From assembly GCA_018136815.1 (NCBI GenBank), contig CM030931.1:5947515-6011514 (forward strand): 64,000 bases of DNA, written 5' to 3'. How positions within the stretch are numbered: the stretch's first letter is position 1; each line of letters opens with the position of its first letter. Positions 1-10,331 of this stretch are shown one piece after another. The stretch is from Isochrysis galbana (Eukaryota; Haptophyta; Isochrysidales; Isochrysidaceae). The translations under genes and the position numbers were made by a program. The notes beneath the pieces were generated by a model. The model was given only the letters and a program-made list of their open reading frames with translations. It did no database searches and was not told the DNA's origin.

Positions 1-133
1 TGGGGCGGGGGGCTGTTGGGGCCCCATTACAGCCTGCGAAACAAACCCCTCTACTTTACTTCTACTGTACGCCAACTCACGAGAGCCTCCCCGATTGTTC
101 AAGGGGGTTTTTTCGACGCGTGTGGAGCAAGCG

Positions 134-895
134 ATGACCGGTGGCGGTCTCCCCACCGAGACGGCCGTGCGCTATTCGCTGGCGGCGAGCTGCGCGTACG
201 AGCCGGCGCAGCGCCTGGCGAGCGGCTCGACCGAGTATCTCCATCGCCTTGCTCCCAGCCTCACATACTCTGCACAGATCAATGTCGACGAGCTGGCGGC
301 CAGTGCAAGCGTGTTTGAGTTTGGTGAGGAGGATGGGGTACTTGTTGCCTTCCGTGGCTCGACATCACTCCGGAACTACCAGTCGATGTTCAAGCTGGGT
401 CTCGTGCCCAGCCAGCTTACTCCTGGTTGCGACAGCGGCCGCGTGCATCGCGGCTACCAGGAGGCTTCCCTCCGGCTCTACGAACAGCTGCAGCCAGTGC
501 TTGACAAGCGCTCGCCACAGAGGACTGTGTTCGTGGGCCACTCGTACGGCGGTGGAACCTCAACGATGTGTGCGCTACTTCACTCAGCCGATGAGGTGGT
601 CACCTTTGCAGGCCCTCGGGTGGGCGATGCGGCATTCGCCGCCGCCTACAACTCGAGGTTGGGGGCCTCAACATTGCATCTCGTCCACAAGAAAGACCCT
701 GTCCTTGCCCAGAATCAGCCCTTGTGGAACTCTCTCGGGTACGTCCACACCGGAAAGTTGGTGCTCTGCGCGGCGGAGGAGCCCATGCTATTTTCAGACG
801 ATCAGAATCGCGGTTTAGCCATCCCATGGAATTTCGCCGACCATGCTCGCTATTTGGGCACGCGATTCGGTATGTATAGGAACAGGCCAAGGTAG
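134..895 (+). CDS. Class 3 lipase (alpha/beta hydrolase), 5' end uncertain
   Basis: Predicted triacylglycerol or acyl-ester hydrolase of the fungal-lipase-like class 3 family. From the ATG at 134 it gives 253 residues. The nucleophile motif GHSYGG puts the catalytic Ser at residue 137, preceded by the family's FRGS segment (about residue 75). After the nucleophile comes TFAGPRVGD, a hallmark of the class. Asp188 (HKKDP) and His237 (DHARY) complete the triad in the right order and spacing. The frame is open leftwards to the window edge, so the true start or an upstream exon may lie outside; the ATG at 134 is the first in frame. No clear signal peptide follows that ATG. The family call is firm; the substrate is unknown. 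Confidence 0.85.
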   Translation: MTGGGLPTETAVRYSLAASCAYEPAQRLASGSTEYLHRLAPSLTYSAQINVDELAASASVFEFGEEDGVLVAFRGSTSLRNYQSMFKLGLVPSQLTPGCDSGRVHRGYQEASLRLYEQLQPVLDKRSPQRTVFVGHSYGGGTSTMCALLHSADEVVTFAGPRVGDAAFAAAYNSRLGASTLHLVHKKDPVLAQNQPLWNSLGYVHTGKLVLCAAEEPMLFSDDQNRGLAIPWNFADHARYLGTRFGMYRNRPR

Positions 896-999
896 AGTCA
901 AAGGTACATTTACATTTAGTTGTAGTGGAGACTTCAGGCTGAAGCACCCACAAACTACTCTTTAACACCTTTTTAAGGCTCTCGGCTCACACAACCTAC

Positions 1000-1560
1000 T
1001 TTTATAAGTGGGGGACAATGGGGGCCTCGCGCCCCCCTCTCTCCATCGCGGACACCCCCCGGGGTGGGCCTGTACATTCAACCCCAGCCCCTGCCCTCTG
1101 GCAGGGGCAGGGCACTCATCAAATCAGCCCAGACCCCTAGTGGGCGCGGGTCGTGAGCCGCACTCCCAGGCCCGCATGGGCCAGCTCTCGTACTGACTCC
1201 CCCCCCATCCCTGGTCGCCAGGCAGACAGGAGACAGGGGACTCAGGGCGGCACCCAAGGCCAGCGAGGCGAGCGAGGGAGAGGCAGGGGGGGCCAGGGGC
1301 TGAGCCCCAGCCTCCACTGCCCCCTGAGCTGCCCCTGCTGGCCCTCTGGGCGCCCCTGAAGGACCTCTGAGAGCAGGCCGTGGCGCGCCGCATGGCGACG
1401 CGCCGCAGGGACCGGGGCGGAAGAAGAGAATGGAACGAGGGGGAGGGGGGGATTTGCACCCCCCCCCCGATGGAGTGCGGTGAGAAACAGGCCCCGTTTG
1501 CGTTAGCAAACGGGTAGGGGGCGGCCGGCGACAGGCGGGAGAGAGAAGGGAGTGGCTCAA
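1000..1560. repeat. Interspersed repeat family A, copy 1
   Basis: A GC-rich block that recurs at 22905-23560 and 43310-43440. All share a core around the words GCGAGGGAGAGGCAGG and CACTGCCCCCTGAGCTG. Its left part, beginning with ACAACCTACTTTTATAAGT at about 991, also recurs at about 31778. No convincing reading frame survives in it. Probably part of a retroelement leader or a degenerate transposon; the class is not identified. Confidence 0.6.
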
Positions 1561-1789
1561 GATCGAGGAGAGTATCCTGAAGGTGGCACAGGCTACTCGA
1601 CTGCGCAGTCGTTTATTTCTCGAGAACTGCTCACGGCGCGAGCTGGAAGGGCCGTTCCTCTTTGTTGACGAGAGGTGCCTCCCCCCCCCCCGGTGCTTTT
1701 TCCCGGAGAGTCGCCCGACGTAGGTCGGTGCGCCTCAATGGGTTTTCCCTCATTTGAACTTGTGGGGAGTTAGAATGGGAGCCAGGGGT

Positions 1790-1935
1790 TTGCGAGGGGG
1801 GAGATGTGGAGGGGTGCATAGGTGTATGTATCTGTGGCAACAACACGCGCCAAGGTGTACGGGCAGGTGCGCTGAGGGCTGTCGTGTTGGTACCGGGCTA
1901 GTGAGAGTAGTGGTACTAATGCTCAGTTAGATTAT
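1790..1935 (+). repeat. 145-bp direct repeat, left copy
   Basis: Begins GGGTTTGCGAGGGGGGAGAT and ends with GTGGTACTAATGCTCAGTT. A diverged copy in the same orientation lies at 3667-3812. The pair brackets about 1.7 kb that includes the LRR fragment. Confidence 0.7.
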
Positions 1936-2877
1936 TATTAAGGCTCTCGGCTCACGTGTGGCCCTGGGTCTCTACTTCTACTTCGCATCCACGCCCTCTT
2001 GACGGATCTGAGGTTACCACTACCTCAGATGGGAACGGAGGGGACGGAAGGGAAGCGGCGAGAGGCACGGCGGAAGTTGGAGACGGGCAAATGACGGGCT
2101 CACCCGTCTCCAGAGGAGGCAGGGAGACGGGCTTGGGAGAGGCAGAGTGAGGCGACGAGGCGGACATAGGGAGGACGAGAGTGAGAGCGAGGGTGAGTGA
2201 GCGGGTGTCTGATACTTTGAGACTTGTGGTGTAAAGTGGGTGTTATGAACGAGGAGCGAGAGCGAGAATCGGAAGCAAAAGCGCGAACGAGAGAACGAGA
2301 ACGAACGACGGGAACGAGAGACACCCACCCCTCCCGACAGACCCCCATCTTCAAACCACACACCACATGTCACGCTCACTCAACATTGACCGCACTCTCC
2401 CTCACATTCACGTACGTATCTTCCCTTACTCGAACGAGAAAACACGGGGAATGGAAAACAAGGGAGAGAAAGCCGAAAGGAGAGCGACGATGCGGCGGGA
2501 AGGGAGCGACGATACGACGGGAGAGCCGATGCGATCGACAATTACGAGGAAGGGTTAGTAGAAGTAAGGAGGGAATCTACAACACTTCCCGTGCACTGAT
2601 GAAAACAAGGGCGAGAGGGCGAGGAAGTAGGCTAAATAAACGCTAACCGCTGGGGGAAACCCCACGACGGCGAACACCTGCGACGAGAACGAGGACGAGC
2701 GCGGGGGAGAACCAGGGCAAGGAGGGACCCAGGCGAACGCAAAGCACAAGGACTAGGCTTGGGAGTCAGGATGCACAGGCTACAAAGAGGCGCAACCAGG
2801 CAAGGAGCGAGTAACGAGTTACGAGTAACGAGTGGCAGATCGAATTGAGGCGATTCTCTGCAACGGTATCTGCATAT

Positions 2878-3246
2878 ATGACGGATACCCAGGTACCTGG
2901 AAGTATCTGGTATGTCAGGATTTACTATCTGGGCCTCTCGCGCATCGAGTGGAGTACCTTCAGTGTATCCTCCAACCGCTCCACCGTGCGTCTGTCAGAT
3001 GCGGATCTCGATGACGAGGCCTTGGACATGGTCTGTCGCGTGCTTGAGGCAGGAGCGTGTCGGAGGACCCATACGCTCATCCTCGACCGCAACCGGATCG
3101 GACCGGCGGGCGTGCAGCGCTTGTGCAAGCTCGCGCGGAGCTTTCGGTTGTCGTCGGTAAACCTCTCGTGCAACCCTATTGGCGCGGAGAGTCAGCCTCT
3201 ACTCTCACAGCTGAGGAAGCTCAAGGTGCAGGTCACCCTGCTGTGA
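2878..3246 (+). CDS. Leucine-rich-repeat protein fragment (ribonuclease-inhibitor type)
   Basis: Encodes 122 residues from the ATG at 2878. The second half has two RI-like repeats: LILDRNRIGPAGVQRLC, then VNLSCNPIGAESQPLL. These have the LxLxxNxIGxxG pattern typical of NLRC/RNH1-like repeats and of the larger LRR gene at 12095-15406. The first 50 residues look non-LRR and may be translated intron or repeat, so this may be the last exon of a longer gene or a duplicated pseudogene piece. It is flanked by repeat DNA and by a 145-bp direct repeat pair. Function unknown; LRRs of this type bind proteins. Confidence 0.5.
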   Translation: MTDTQVPGSIWYVRIYYLGLSRIEWSTFSVSSNRSTVRLSDADLDDEALDMVCRVLEAGACRRTHTLILDRNRIGPAGVQRLCKLARSFRLSSVNLSCNPIGAESQPLLSQLRKLKVQVTLL

Positions 3247-3666
3247 TCACAATGCAATTGAGTGTGTGTGTGGGGGGACTCGGAGTCCCGTGCGCTCGCC
3301 CCTCCCTTCGCTCGTCCGACGTCCGCCCCCCCCCCCCTTCTTTCCATTAGTCTTTCCCTTGTTCCTAGAGTTTCCCGCGTCCCCTCCCCGGTTCTCTCCC
3401 TTAGATTTCGTACCTTTTGTTTCTGGCGCGCTCGCTCGGAAGCAGTCCCTCCGTGTCCACCCCTCGTGTGCTCTATCCCGCCCCACTCGCTGTCATGCTC
3501 CCCGACCCTTCCGTCGTACCATGTAATAGGACTTCTGAGACCGCTCCCGCGTCGCTGTCACGCTCACCCTCTCCTTCCATCCATCACAATGCTCAAGTTC
3601 AAGCACAGCCACAAGCACCTCACACATTCACCAACACAGCCACTCCCATGCCACTCCACACACCAC

Positions 3667-3812
3667 ACGGGGGTTTGCGAGGGGGGAGATTTGTAGGGAT
3701 GCATATGTGTGTGTATGTGTCTCTACCATCACTCCAAGAGGCGTGCGGGCAAGTGCGCTGAGGGGCGTCGTGATAGTACCGGGCTAGTGGGAGTAGTGGT
3801 ACTAACGCTCAG
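3667..3812 (+). repeat. 145-bp direct repeat, right copy
   Basis: Same orientation as 1790-1935. It shares GGGTTTGCGAGGGGGGAGAT at the start, GTACCGGGCTAGTG near the end, and GTAGTGGTACTAAYGCTCAGTT at the end. Confidence 0.7.
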
Positions 3813-3894
3813 TTGTTTTTAGAGGCAATAACTGCCACTCTCCAAAAGCAGCAGTTACTGGCAGTCCCTAGCTAGGCCCTAGCCTTGCTTCTTG

Positions 3895-4030
3895 ATTCCT
3901 CTGCTGACGAGCTTCAGCCCGTCAGCCGTCAGCGTCTCCGAAGTCGTCTCCTCCGCCGCGCCTGCCGCCGGCATGCCTCCTTGCTCATTGCCCTCAGGCC
4001 CTATGGCCTATCTATGGGCCATCCCTATCG
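3895..4030 (+). repeat. Interspersed repeat family B (GCCATAGGGCC family), copy 1
   Basis: Contains GCCGCCGGCATGCCTCCTT and CCCTCAGGCCCTATGG, which recur at 9190-9255, 27920-28030, 32160-32290 (inverted) and 35465-35590. In the fuller copies a hairpin with 10-bp arms (CTGACGGGCT / AGCCCGTCAG) lies just upstream. At least five copies in 64 kb mark it as an abundant element. Not coding. Confidence 0.7.
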
Positions 4031-5082
4031 ACCGGCGAGCAGCGTCGAGCGCCATGCCAGTAGCCAACAAACTTTTATTATCGACCAACGAGCAGCGTCG
4101 AGCGCCATGGCGTCCTGGTGCTCCAGCTCCTCGTCAGTCGCGAGCCCGGGCGAATCCTGCGGGGCGAGGGTCGGGACAGTCAAGGCGCATCCTGTGACGG
4201 TGTGACGGCCGAACCGGACGTCAAACGTCATCGTCATCGTTGGGCGGGCACCAGGGTTTTTGAAATTTGAAATTTGCTTTATTTATAGGCAATATGGGGG
4301 CGTCGGACCCCTAGTTCAATAAATTTGTGGGCACCTTTTACCTTTTAAGTGAAAGAAACACATCTTTCAGTGGGAGCGACGGTCGGTCGGACCGGCGACG
4401 TCCAGTTCGGCTCGTGTGAGCCGCCAGAGCGTGTGGCCTGGGCGGGGAGGGGGGGGGTCAGGGGTCAGACGCAGACGGCGTGACTGCGTACCGTCTTTCG
4501 TCCTTTCGGACGAGGATTCTGGAAAGGCCGGAAGACCCCCCGACCAGCTTTCGTTGGGGCTTTCCGCTCACGGTCAAAAATGTCGAACCACCCAAACATT
4601 AGTACTTAAATAGCCCTACCGCTCTAAGAATAGCTGTTTGACCGCCCTAATGCTAATGATAATGCTGTCGTAGCACGCTCCATACTGCGTCAACCGGTAA
4701 TACTGTTTGTTTATAGCATTCATTTCTAAAACGCCTCCATCATGACAAGGTTGTGTGGCGTGCCATGACATGTAGGATGACATAGACTAAAAGCAATAGT
4801 ACGCGAAAAAACATGCTGTCATGCCGGACGCTCCGGTCACACAACGACATCATGGCGTGCTCCAGTTGTCAGGCATGTTGGCTCCAATTCCTGCCGATGC
4901 GCCAACGCGCACCTCCAGCACGGCGAGGGGGACCAACCCCTCCCCCTCAGCCCTGACGACGTCGAGGCGTGGACGATGGCAGCAGCTGGCGCGGCACAGG
5001 CGAGGGCAGTGGAGGCATACCCCTAGTGTGCGCAAGTTGCATGTGCCATGGATCGCTCGTAAGGATGGTTCGCGCGTTCAGT
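4031..5082. other. Intergenic stretch with no recognised feature
   Basis: No supported gene. It holds a small duplication of a GACCRRCGAGCAGCGTCGAGC word (about 4027 and 4081) and some AAATTTGAAATTTG-rich sequence shared with 6650. The right end is the 3' flank of the minus-strand plastid gene. Confidence 0.4.
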
Positions 5083-5637
5083 CTACTCGGCCGAGGTGCT
5101 CTTAGCCTTGAGGTCAGTGAGCTTCTCCGAGACGCTCGACTTGACCTCATTGAGCTTGGCCGAGGCCTTGTCGACCGCCTGCGAAATCTTGAGCTGCTCA
5201 TCGATCTTGGCGGTGATACCGTAGTTCTTGTCAAGGTTGGCGGCAGCAGTGGTAGCGGTGTCAAGCGCGGTCTTGGCTTTCGGTAGAAGATCATACTGCT
5301 CGTTGAGCTCAAGGGTCTTGGCATAAGCCTTGGCCGCTGCACTGCCAGCGGTCTTCGAGGCGTTGCCGAAGCCGTTGGAAAGAGTAGCGCCATAGGCAAG
5401 CGTAATGGCAAGGAGCACCCCCGCAGAGAGCTCATGGAAGAAGTAGACACCGAGAATACCACCAAGCGCGGCAGCACCGATGACAGTCGCCTTCTCACTT
5501 GGCTCCTCAAGCATCACCGGCACCGTGGCGACGCGCGAGGCAGCCACGCGGGAATGCATGGCGGGAGCAGCAATGGGCGCGTGAAGCGCAGCAGCCGTCG
5601 CAGCGAATCCGAGAAGAAGGGTAAGGAGGCGAGCCAT
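5083..5637 (-). CDS. Plastid-targeted small membrane protein, function unknown
   Basis: Encodes 184 residues. The start is the ATG at 5637, which sits in a strong context (GCCATGG) and opens a signal peptide, MARLLTLLLGFAATAAA. The cleavage site is followed by LHAP and a basic, Ala/Ser-rich stretch, as in a bipartite leader for a secondary plastid. The mature part has two hydrophobic segments (about residues 51-70 and 75-92), then a long Ala/Lys-rich amphipathic region ending in charged helices. This suggests a thylakoid or envelope membrane protein with a helical tail, somewhat like membrane-curvature proteins in layout but with no recognised signature. Single exon. I do not recognise the family; the targeting inference is fairly good. 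Confidence 0.7.
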   Translation of the reverse strand: MARLLTLLLGFAATAAALHAPIAAPAMHSRVAASRVATVPVMLEEPSEKATVIGAAALGGILGVYFFHELSAGVLLAITLAYGATLSNGFGNASKTAGSAAAKAYAKTLELNEQYDLLPKAKTALDTATTAAANLDKNYGITAKIDEQLKISQAVDKASAKLNEVKSSVSEKLTDLKAKSTSAE

Positions 5638-5939
5638 GGCAATCTGCAAGGGCGGAAATGGGGAGTAACATGAAAGAATGGCGGGTCAAAGGGTCCGCGC
5701 CCTCTGCTCGTGCCAGCCACGACGCGCCCCTAGCGCAGTCCCCTTCTCCTGCGCAGGCGCCTGCGCTTCAGCTGGCGCATGGCCGTGCACAGCAGATGAA
5801 GCTTGCAGCAGCAGGTAGAGCAGCCTGCATGTCGCGATGGGCGCTGCGCGTGGCAAGCAGCTCACGCCCGTCGCGGTGGAGACGGGTCGCGTCGAGCTTG
5901 GAGGCGAGGAGCAAGGGGAAGATGGAGGTAGGGAGGGTA

Positions 5940-6370
5940 GAAGGGGGGAGGGGGGAGCGCATCGCACCAGCTAGGTTGGGGTGCGGGGGGGCGGGGGGGA
6001 GGAAGGGGAGGAGGAGAGTCTCGATCGGCGGCGGGGGGGGAGGGGCTCCAGAGATTCAATTGCGGGGGCCGCGGGGGGGAGGGGGGGGGGGGGGGGGGCG
6101 CGGGGGGGGGAGGAGGAGAGTGCGAGAGAGGAGGGGAGGCGGGGCGAGGGGACGCTTTTCTTTTACTTGCCGCGCCTCATAACTCACAAGAAGGACGACG
6201 GCTGTTGGGGCGGACCTCCGGAGAGAGGGAACAGGGGGAAGGGAATTGGAATGAGGGACGCCCCCCCCCCCCCCCTCCCCCCCCCCCTCCCGCCCCCCCT
6301 CCCCCCCCCCCCCCCCCGCGCGGCACCCCATCACGCGCACAGTGCCCCCCCCCCCCCCCGCCCCCCCCGC
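5940..6370. repeat. G-run and C-run low-complexity tract
   Basis: Long poly-G stretches up to about 6110, then poly-C stretches at 6260-6370. The polar ORFs through it (poly-Gly, poly-Pro) are composition artefacts. Capable of G-quadruplex structure. Confidence 0.8.
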
Positions 6371-7040
6371 GCCCGCCATCATCACACGCCTCCCCCCACG
6401 GTTGGCTTCTCCCGCCAGACCGCGGACAAGGTTTACCACGGTACGAGTACTAAAGTACACAACCAAACAGTAGTGTTTGGAGTATGTAAACATGTAAACA
6501 TTGGGATACGAGTTTGCTGGAATAGTTGAACTGTCGAAGTCCCTTGGTTCGGGGTAGTTAGTAGTAGAGGTGTTCACAATAAGAATTAAAAGTGACAAGG
6601 TTTACTGCGGTGCGAGTACTAATTGGCTCCGGCGAGAATTTCGAGAATCTTTTTTGAAATTTGAAATTTGGGTCCATCATCGAAATAAAAATTTTGACCG
6701 AAATTTGGGTCACGCGGGAGCGAAATTTGCAAGCCCGCAGCCGGATGACGCCCGCGAGCAACCCATCATCGGCCGGCCCCTCGAGGAGGAAGCGGCCGAG
6801 ATCGAGATGGGTCTTGACAGAAGACAGAAGGCGAAGGCAGACAGAAGGCGAGGACGTGGAGGGCACCCTCTCAGGGCAAAGCCCTCGCCGGGCGGTCCCC
6901 TAGCTCTCCCGGGGCGACAAACCACAGCCATCCCGAGTTCGACAGCATGCAAGTCTTTGCTCCTTGTCGCAACATGTAGCAGCGTATCACCATACGCCCC
7001 GTAAGATTTGTTAATACTAGTTTTCAATTGGAACGAGTTT
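6371..7040. other. Intergenic stretch, no recognised feature
   Basis: Contains two similar words, AAGGTTTACYRCGGTRCGAG, at about 6428 and 6598, so part of it is an internal duplication. No gene is supported. Confidence 0.4.
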
Positions 7041-8489
7041 CAACTATCGTTAAAACGATAGGGTCATGGAGCGCGCGCCGCCGCCCGCTCTCGCTGCCGC
7101 TGCCCTCGCCATGATGGACGAAGAGCTCACAGACACGCCGCTGTCGCCGAAGCGACCGCGCCAGGACGACCCCCCCAGTCAGGTGTCAGGGCACAGGAGC
7201 CGGCGGGCCGCGCCCGCGCATCACCATCACCATGAACGACATGTGCATGTGCAAAGCCGCCATGCTGGCACCAGCCAGCAGGCAACACACCTCCAGCACA
7301 ATCCACAGCCACACCAGCCACAAAACACCAGAGGGACGAAACCATAGGGAAGGCCCCCGGGCCGGGACCCTACACAGCCGCGTTACCGCCCTCGTGCTCC
7401 GGCGCGAGGGGCCGGCCCGGCGCCATACAAGACAGGACCCCATTGCCCATTGGGGAAATGTCGCATCAAAACAGGCATTGGAAAGAACAGCTTTGGACCC
7501 CCATCAGGGGAGACAGCGGCGACAGGGAGACAGGGAGGACGACACCGGGGAGACACTCCCCAGGGACGCCGAGAGACAGGCGGACGACCGCGCCTCGGGC
7601 GCTGGAACGACCAACAAGACACCGACCCCAGAGGCCCAACACAACCAGCATAAACACGAGTTTGGGCCAACACAACAGACATTCCGCACAAAACCCGCGA
7701 GAGGGAGAGACAACGCGGTAGACGAACTGAGACATCTAGACCCTAGAGAAGCAAGACAAGGCAGAGGACTAACCTTGCACCTTGCCTCCCCCCACGGCCA
7801 CACAGGTGGCCCTCCTCGACGAAGACCTCGAGCCCGAGCTCCAGGAAGAGGCCGAGTTTCCAGATTCTCACAAAAATAATCATCACACCTTCACGGCGTA
7901 CGAGAAGGGCCATAAGGCCAAAGACGAAGAGACCCTAGGCGCCATTGTTGCGCATCTCAACAAACTGGAAGGCGTCGACCTGGAACCCGATTTTTTGTCC
8001 AAGAGCGCCTCCGGTCCATGGGAAATAATGGTTACGGCGGATTGCGCGAATCAATTCCGCGAGATGTACAAAGACGTAGCCGACTTTCGCAAGGCGGGCA
8101 TCCCGTGCCCAATAGCGGTCAAGTATCAAACTCTCGACGAGAAACTCAAGGGGCTCCCCCGGGCGTCCGACAAAGCGGTAGCCGGCGCTTTCCAAGACGT
8201 CTCGGCGCACCTAGTGGTGCGCAACTACAAGTTCGAGCTGAAGAGCATTATTACGATCAGCTCGCTCGCCAAGGCGGTTGAGAACCAAGGCTTCTATTTT
8301 CTCCCAGGAAACCAAGAAAGGACCAAGATTCTCACTAAAGAAGGGGTCCTAGTAACCCAAGGTAAGAAAGAAGTTTACCATCTTTACGTGACCCCCAAGC
8401 AAGGCTCGTTCAAATCGTTCGACTTTCCGCGCAAGATACTCCTCAGCGTTAACGGAGCCCCCTACGACAAACTCGGTCTCCTGGTTTGA
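7041..8489 (+). mobile_element. LINE-type retroelement ORF1 region, frameshifted
   Basis: A 5' leader with a perfect hairpin (arms CTATCGTT / AACGATAG) runs into ATG at 7066 (MERAPPP). The N-terminal part is Pro/His-rich and breaks across two frames. From about 7800 one frame stays open to 8489 and includes ATQVALLDEDLEPELQEEAE and GHKAKDEETLGAIVAHLNKL. That C-terminal block matches the ORF1 remnants at 46612-46854 and 16031-16829. The latter carries LSKLEGLDATPD, followed by GPWIFYV, against LNKLEGVDLEPD and GPWEIMV here. I infer the RNA-binding ORF1 (gag-like) protein of the LINE whose ORF2 end lies at 33354-34985. It is dead as it stands, because at least two frame changes separate the start from the core. 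Confidence 0.65.
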
Positions 8490-8696
8490 ACGTGACGCCG
8501 ACTTTAGACTTTTGAGAGGCGGAGCGCATTGATTCGCGTTGCGCATCTTGAGTACTTTCGAGGGCGGAACGCCACGGGACAGCTCCCACCCAAAAAAAAA
8601 AACAGCGACCCCCACCCAAAAAAAAATGAAGCACCCTCAGAACAGTTCCCGTGTCCCGCGGGTTATCTCTTCGAACAGTCAAGTCAAACGACCTCT

Positions 8697-8778
8697 TTAC
8701 CGACCACATTTTTTTTTGTACCGACGCATTGCGTATTGGGAAACGAGGGGTACCAAATGAAGGCAAACGACCTGATAT
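8697..8778 (+). repeat. LINE-associated repeat, shared with 48187
   Basis: TTGCGTATTGGGAAACGAGG and the following GGTACCAAATGAAGGCAAA recur with few changes at 48201-48248, where they precede a LINE 3' tail. Here they follow the ORF1 region, so both are probably internal or 3' parts of the same element family. Confidence 0.6.
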
Positions 8779-9189
8779 CGCAATAGACGACGTCGAAAGG
8801 ATAGGAACCGATGGAACGACCGGATGGATGGGCGAGCGGTCGCGGTAACGGTTTGCCAAGAGTTCATTCGTGGCACTCTCCAACGTACTCCGATACGGAG
8901 GCGGATAGGCCAGAGTACGGCGAATGGGCGCCATCGCCTGTCCCATATCGCCCCAGCAATTATCGGGATGGTCGGGACGTCGGGACGAGCCGTATCGTGA
9001 TCGGGAGGAGCGGGGCGGAAGGCACAATAGGCACAGCCGGTGGTTGTGGTCCATACACCGCCCTCAGACGTAGGGCGCTGCGTGCGGGGCACCTTCATAG
9101 ACGCATCGGTCGGACGGGCGCCCTGGCGAATGAAGCAGCCAGGTCAGCGTGCCCACAGTAGCGTGACATCGGATCGAAATCTACCTTTC

Positions 9190-9255
9190 CTCAGCCGCGC
9201 CTGCCGCCGGTCTGCCTCCTTCCTCATTGCCCTCAGACCCTATGGGCCATCCCAA
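9190..9255 (+). repeat. Interspersed repeat family B, short copy
   Basis: GCGCCTGCCGCCGGTCTGCC, followed by the CTATGGGCCATCCCAAT segment also found at 28000 and 35560. Confidence 0.6.
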
Positions 9256-9419
9256 TCCGTCACGTACACATTGACATTGACGACGAAGTGCAAAATTATA
9301 AATTATGAGTTTGACTTATGGTCCAGTGTCCAGTGTGCATAGAACCACGCCTTGTAGACCCATTGAGTTGGCGTCAAATTTCCTCGTCATTCCATGTTTG
9401 TGCCTTGCATGTCGCATAA

Positions 9420-9680
9420 AGGGCCTCACTAAAAATATACCGGAGGGGGCTCGACTGTATTTCGTATTTCGCGCACCGTCTTCGAAGGTCGAAGGCCTGA
9501 AATCTGAAATCTGAAATTCGGTATTTTTCGAAAATTTCGCCGGAGACTGGAGAATCCCCAAATTTTTTTGCTGATCCATCCTACCGGAACCTATAGGGAG
9601 CTTATTTAGCCCTTCATTTACCCATAATAGCTGGTCCCCTCCGCACCCCCATAGTGAGTGACCGGGCTAAAGAGAAGGGC
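9420..9680 (+). repeat. Interspersed repeat family C, copy 1
   Basis: Shares GGTATTTTTCGAAAATTT, AACCTATAGGGAGCTTATTT and AGTGAGTGACCGGGCTAA with 30190-30375 in the same order and orientation. Not coding. The interval 9680-10170 to its right holds no recognised gene. Confidence 0.65.
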
Positions 9681-10169
9681 GATGTCAGTGGAGATAGGGA
9701 AGTACCCTAGTTTTTAGTAGGTGTGTAGCCCAGAATCTTCAGGTGTTTTTTTTAATTCGCGAAGGTCTTGGAAATGCCAACCCCCACTCCACTCTCTCCG
9801 CCCTACGTTCACACAGCACCCTCCACGTCCCACACTAGTAGTGTACACTGCCCACACACGCGGTGCCTGTGAAGAAGCCCAACCATCTAGGAGTACAATG
9901 TGCCGTCGGTGGGCCAAAAGCGAGCCATTTTTGAAATGGATGAGATGAAGAAATGATGATGCGGGAGCCAACGAGCGAGCGAGCGAGTGATGCTCTCTCA
10001 CACCAATTTTCCTCTTGTTGTAGGAGTACTCCTACCACTGATCTTTATAGAAGGAAGAGGACCCGCGTCATCTCAGATCTCGGTCTTTTCTTCTTCTTTG
10101 TTTCCTCACCGCTCGCCGCGCCGTCCGGTCGCGCAGCTGATGTCTTCCCACTCTCCCCCCCCCGTCTTC

Positions 10170-10189
10170 TCTCTCGCTCTCTCTCTCTT

Positions 10190-10265
<76 letters not shown>

Positions 10266-10297
10266 CCCCCCCATCTCCTCTCTCTCTCGTCCGTCCT
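10170..10297 (+). repeat. CT microsatellite in the leader of the PH-domain gene
   Basis: Nearly pure (CT)n, ending 35 nt before the ATG at 10332. Pyrimidine-rich leaders also precede the PP2C gene (18500-18850) and the giant coiled-coil gene (51250-51335). This tract may therefore be a promoter or 5' UTR feature rather than only a repeat. Confidence 0.85.
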
Positions 10298-10331
10298 TTC
10301 TCCGCTCTCTCTGCCCTTGCGGCCTCTGGGG

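Noticed and set aside
7232..7879. 215-codon plus ORF as a separate gene
   Set aside because: It overlaps the ORF1 element and is best explained as one frame of a frameshifted ORF1; Arg/His/Gln-rich without family features.
8529..9161. Several overlapping 60-200 codon ORFs on both strands
   Set aside because: Conflicting frames, no motifs, and partly shared with repeat copies at 48200.
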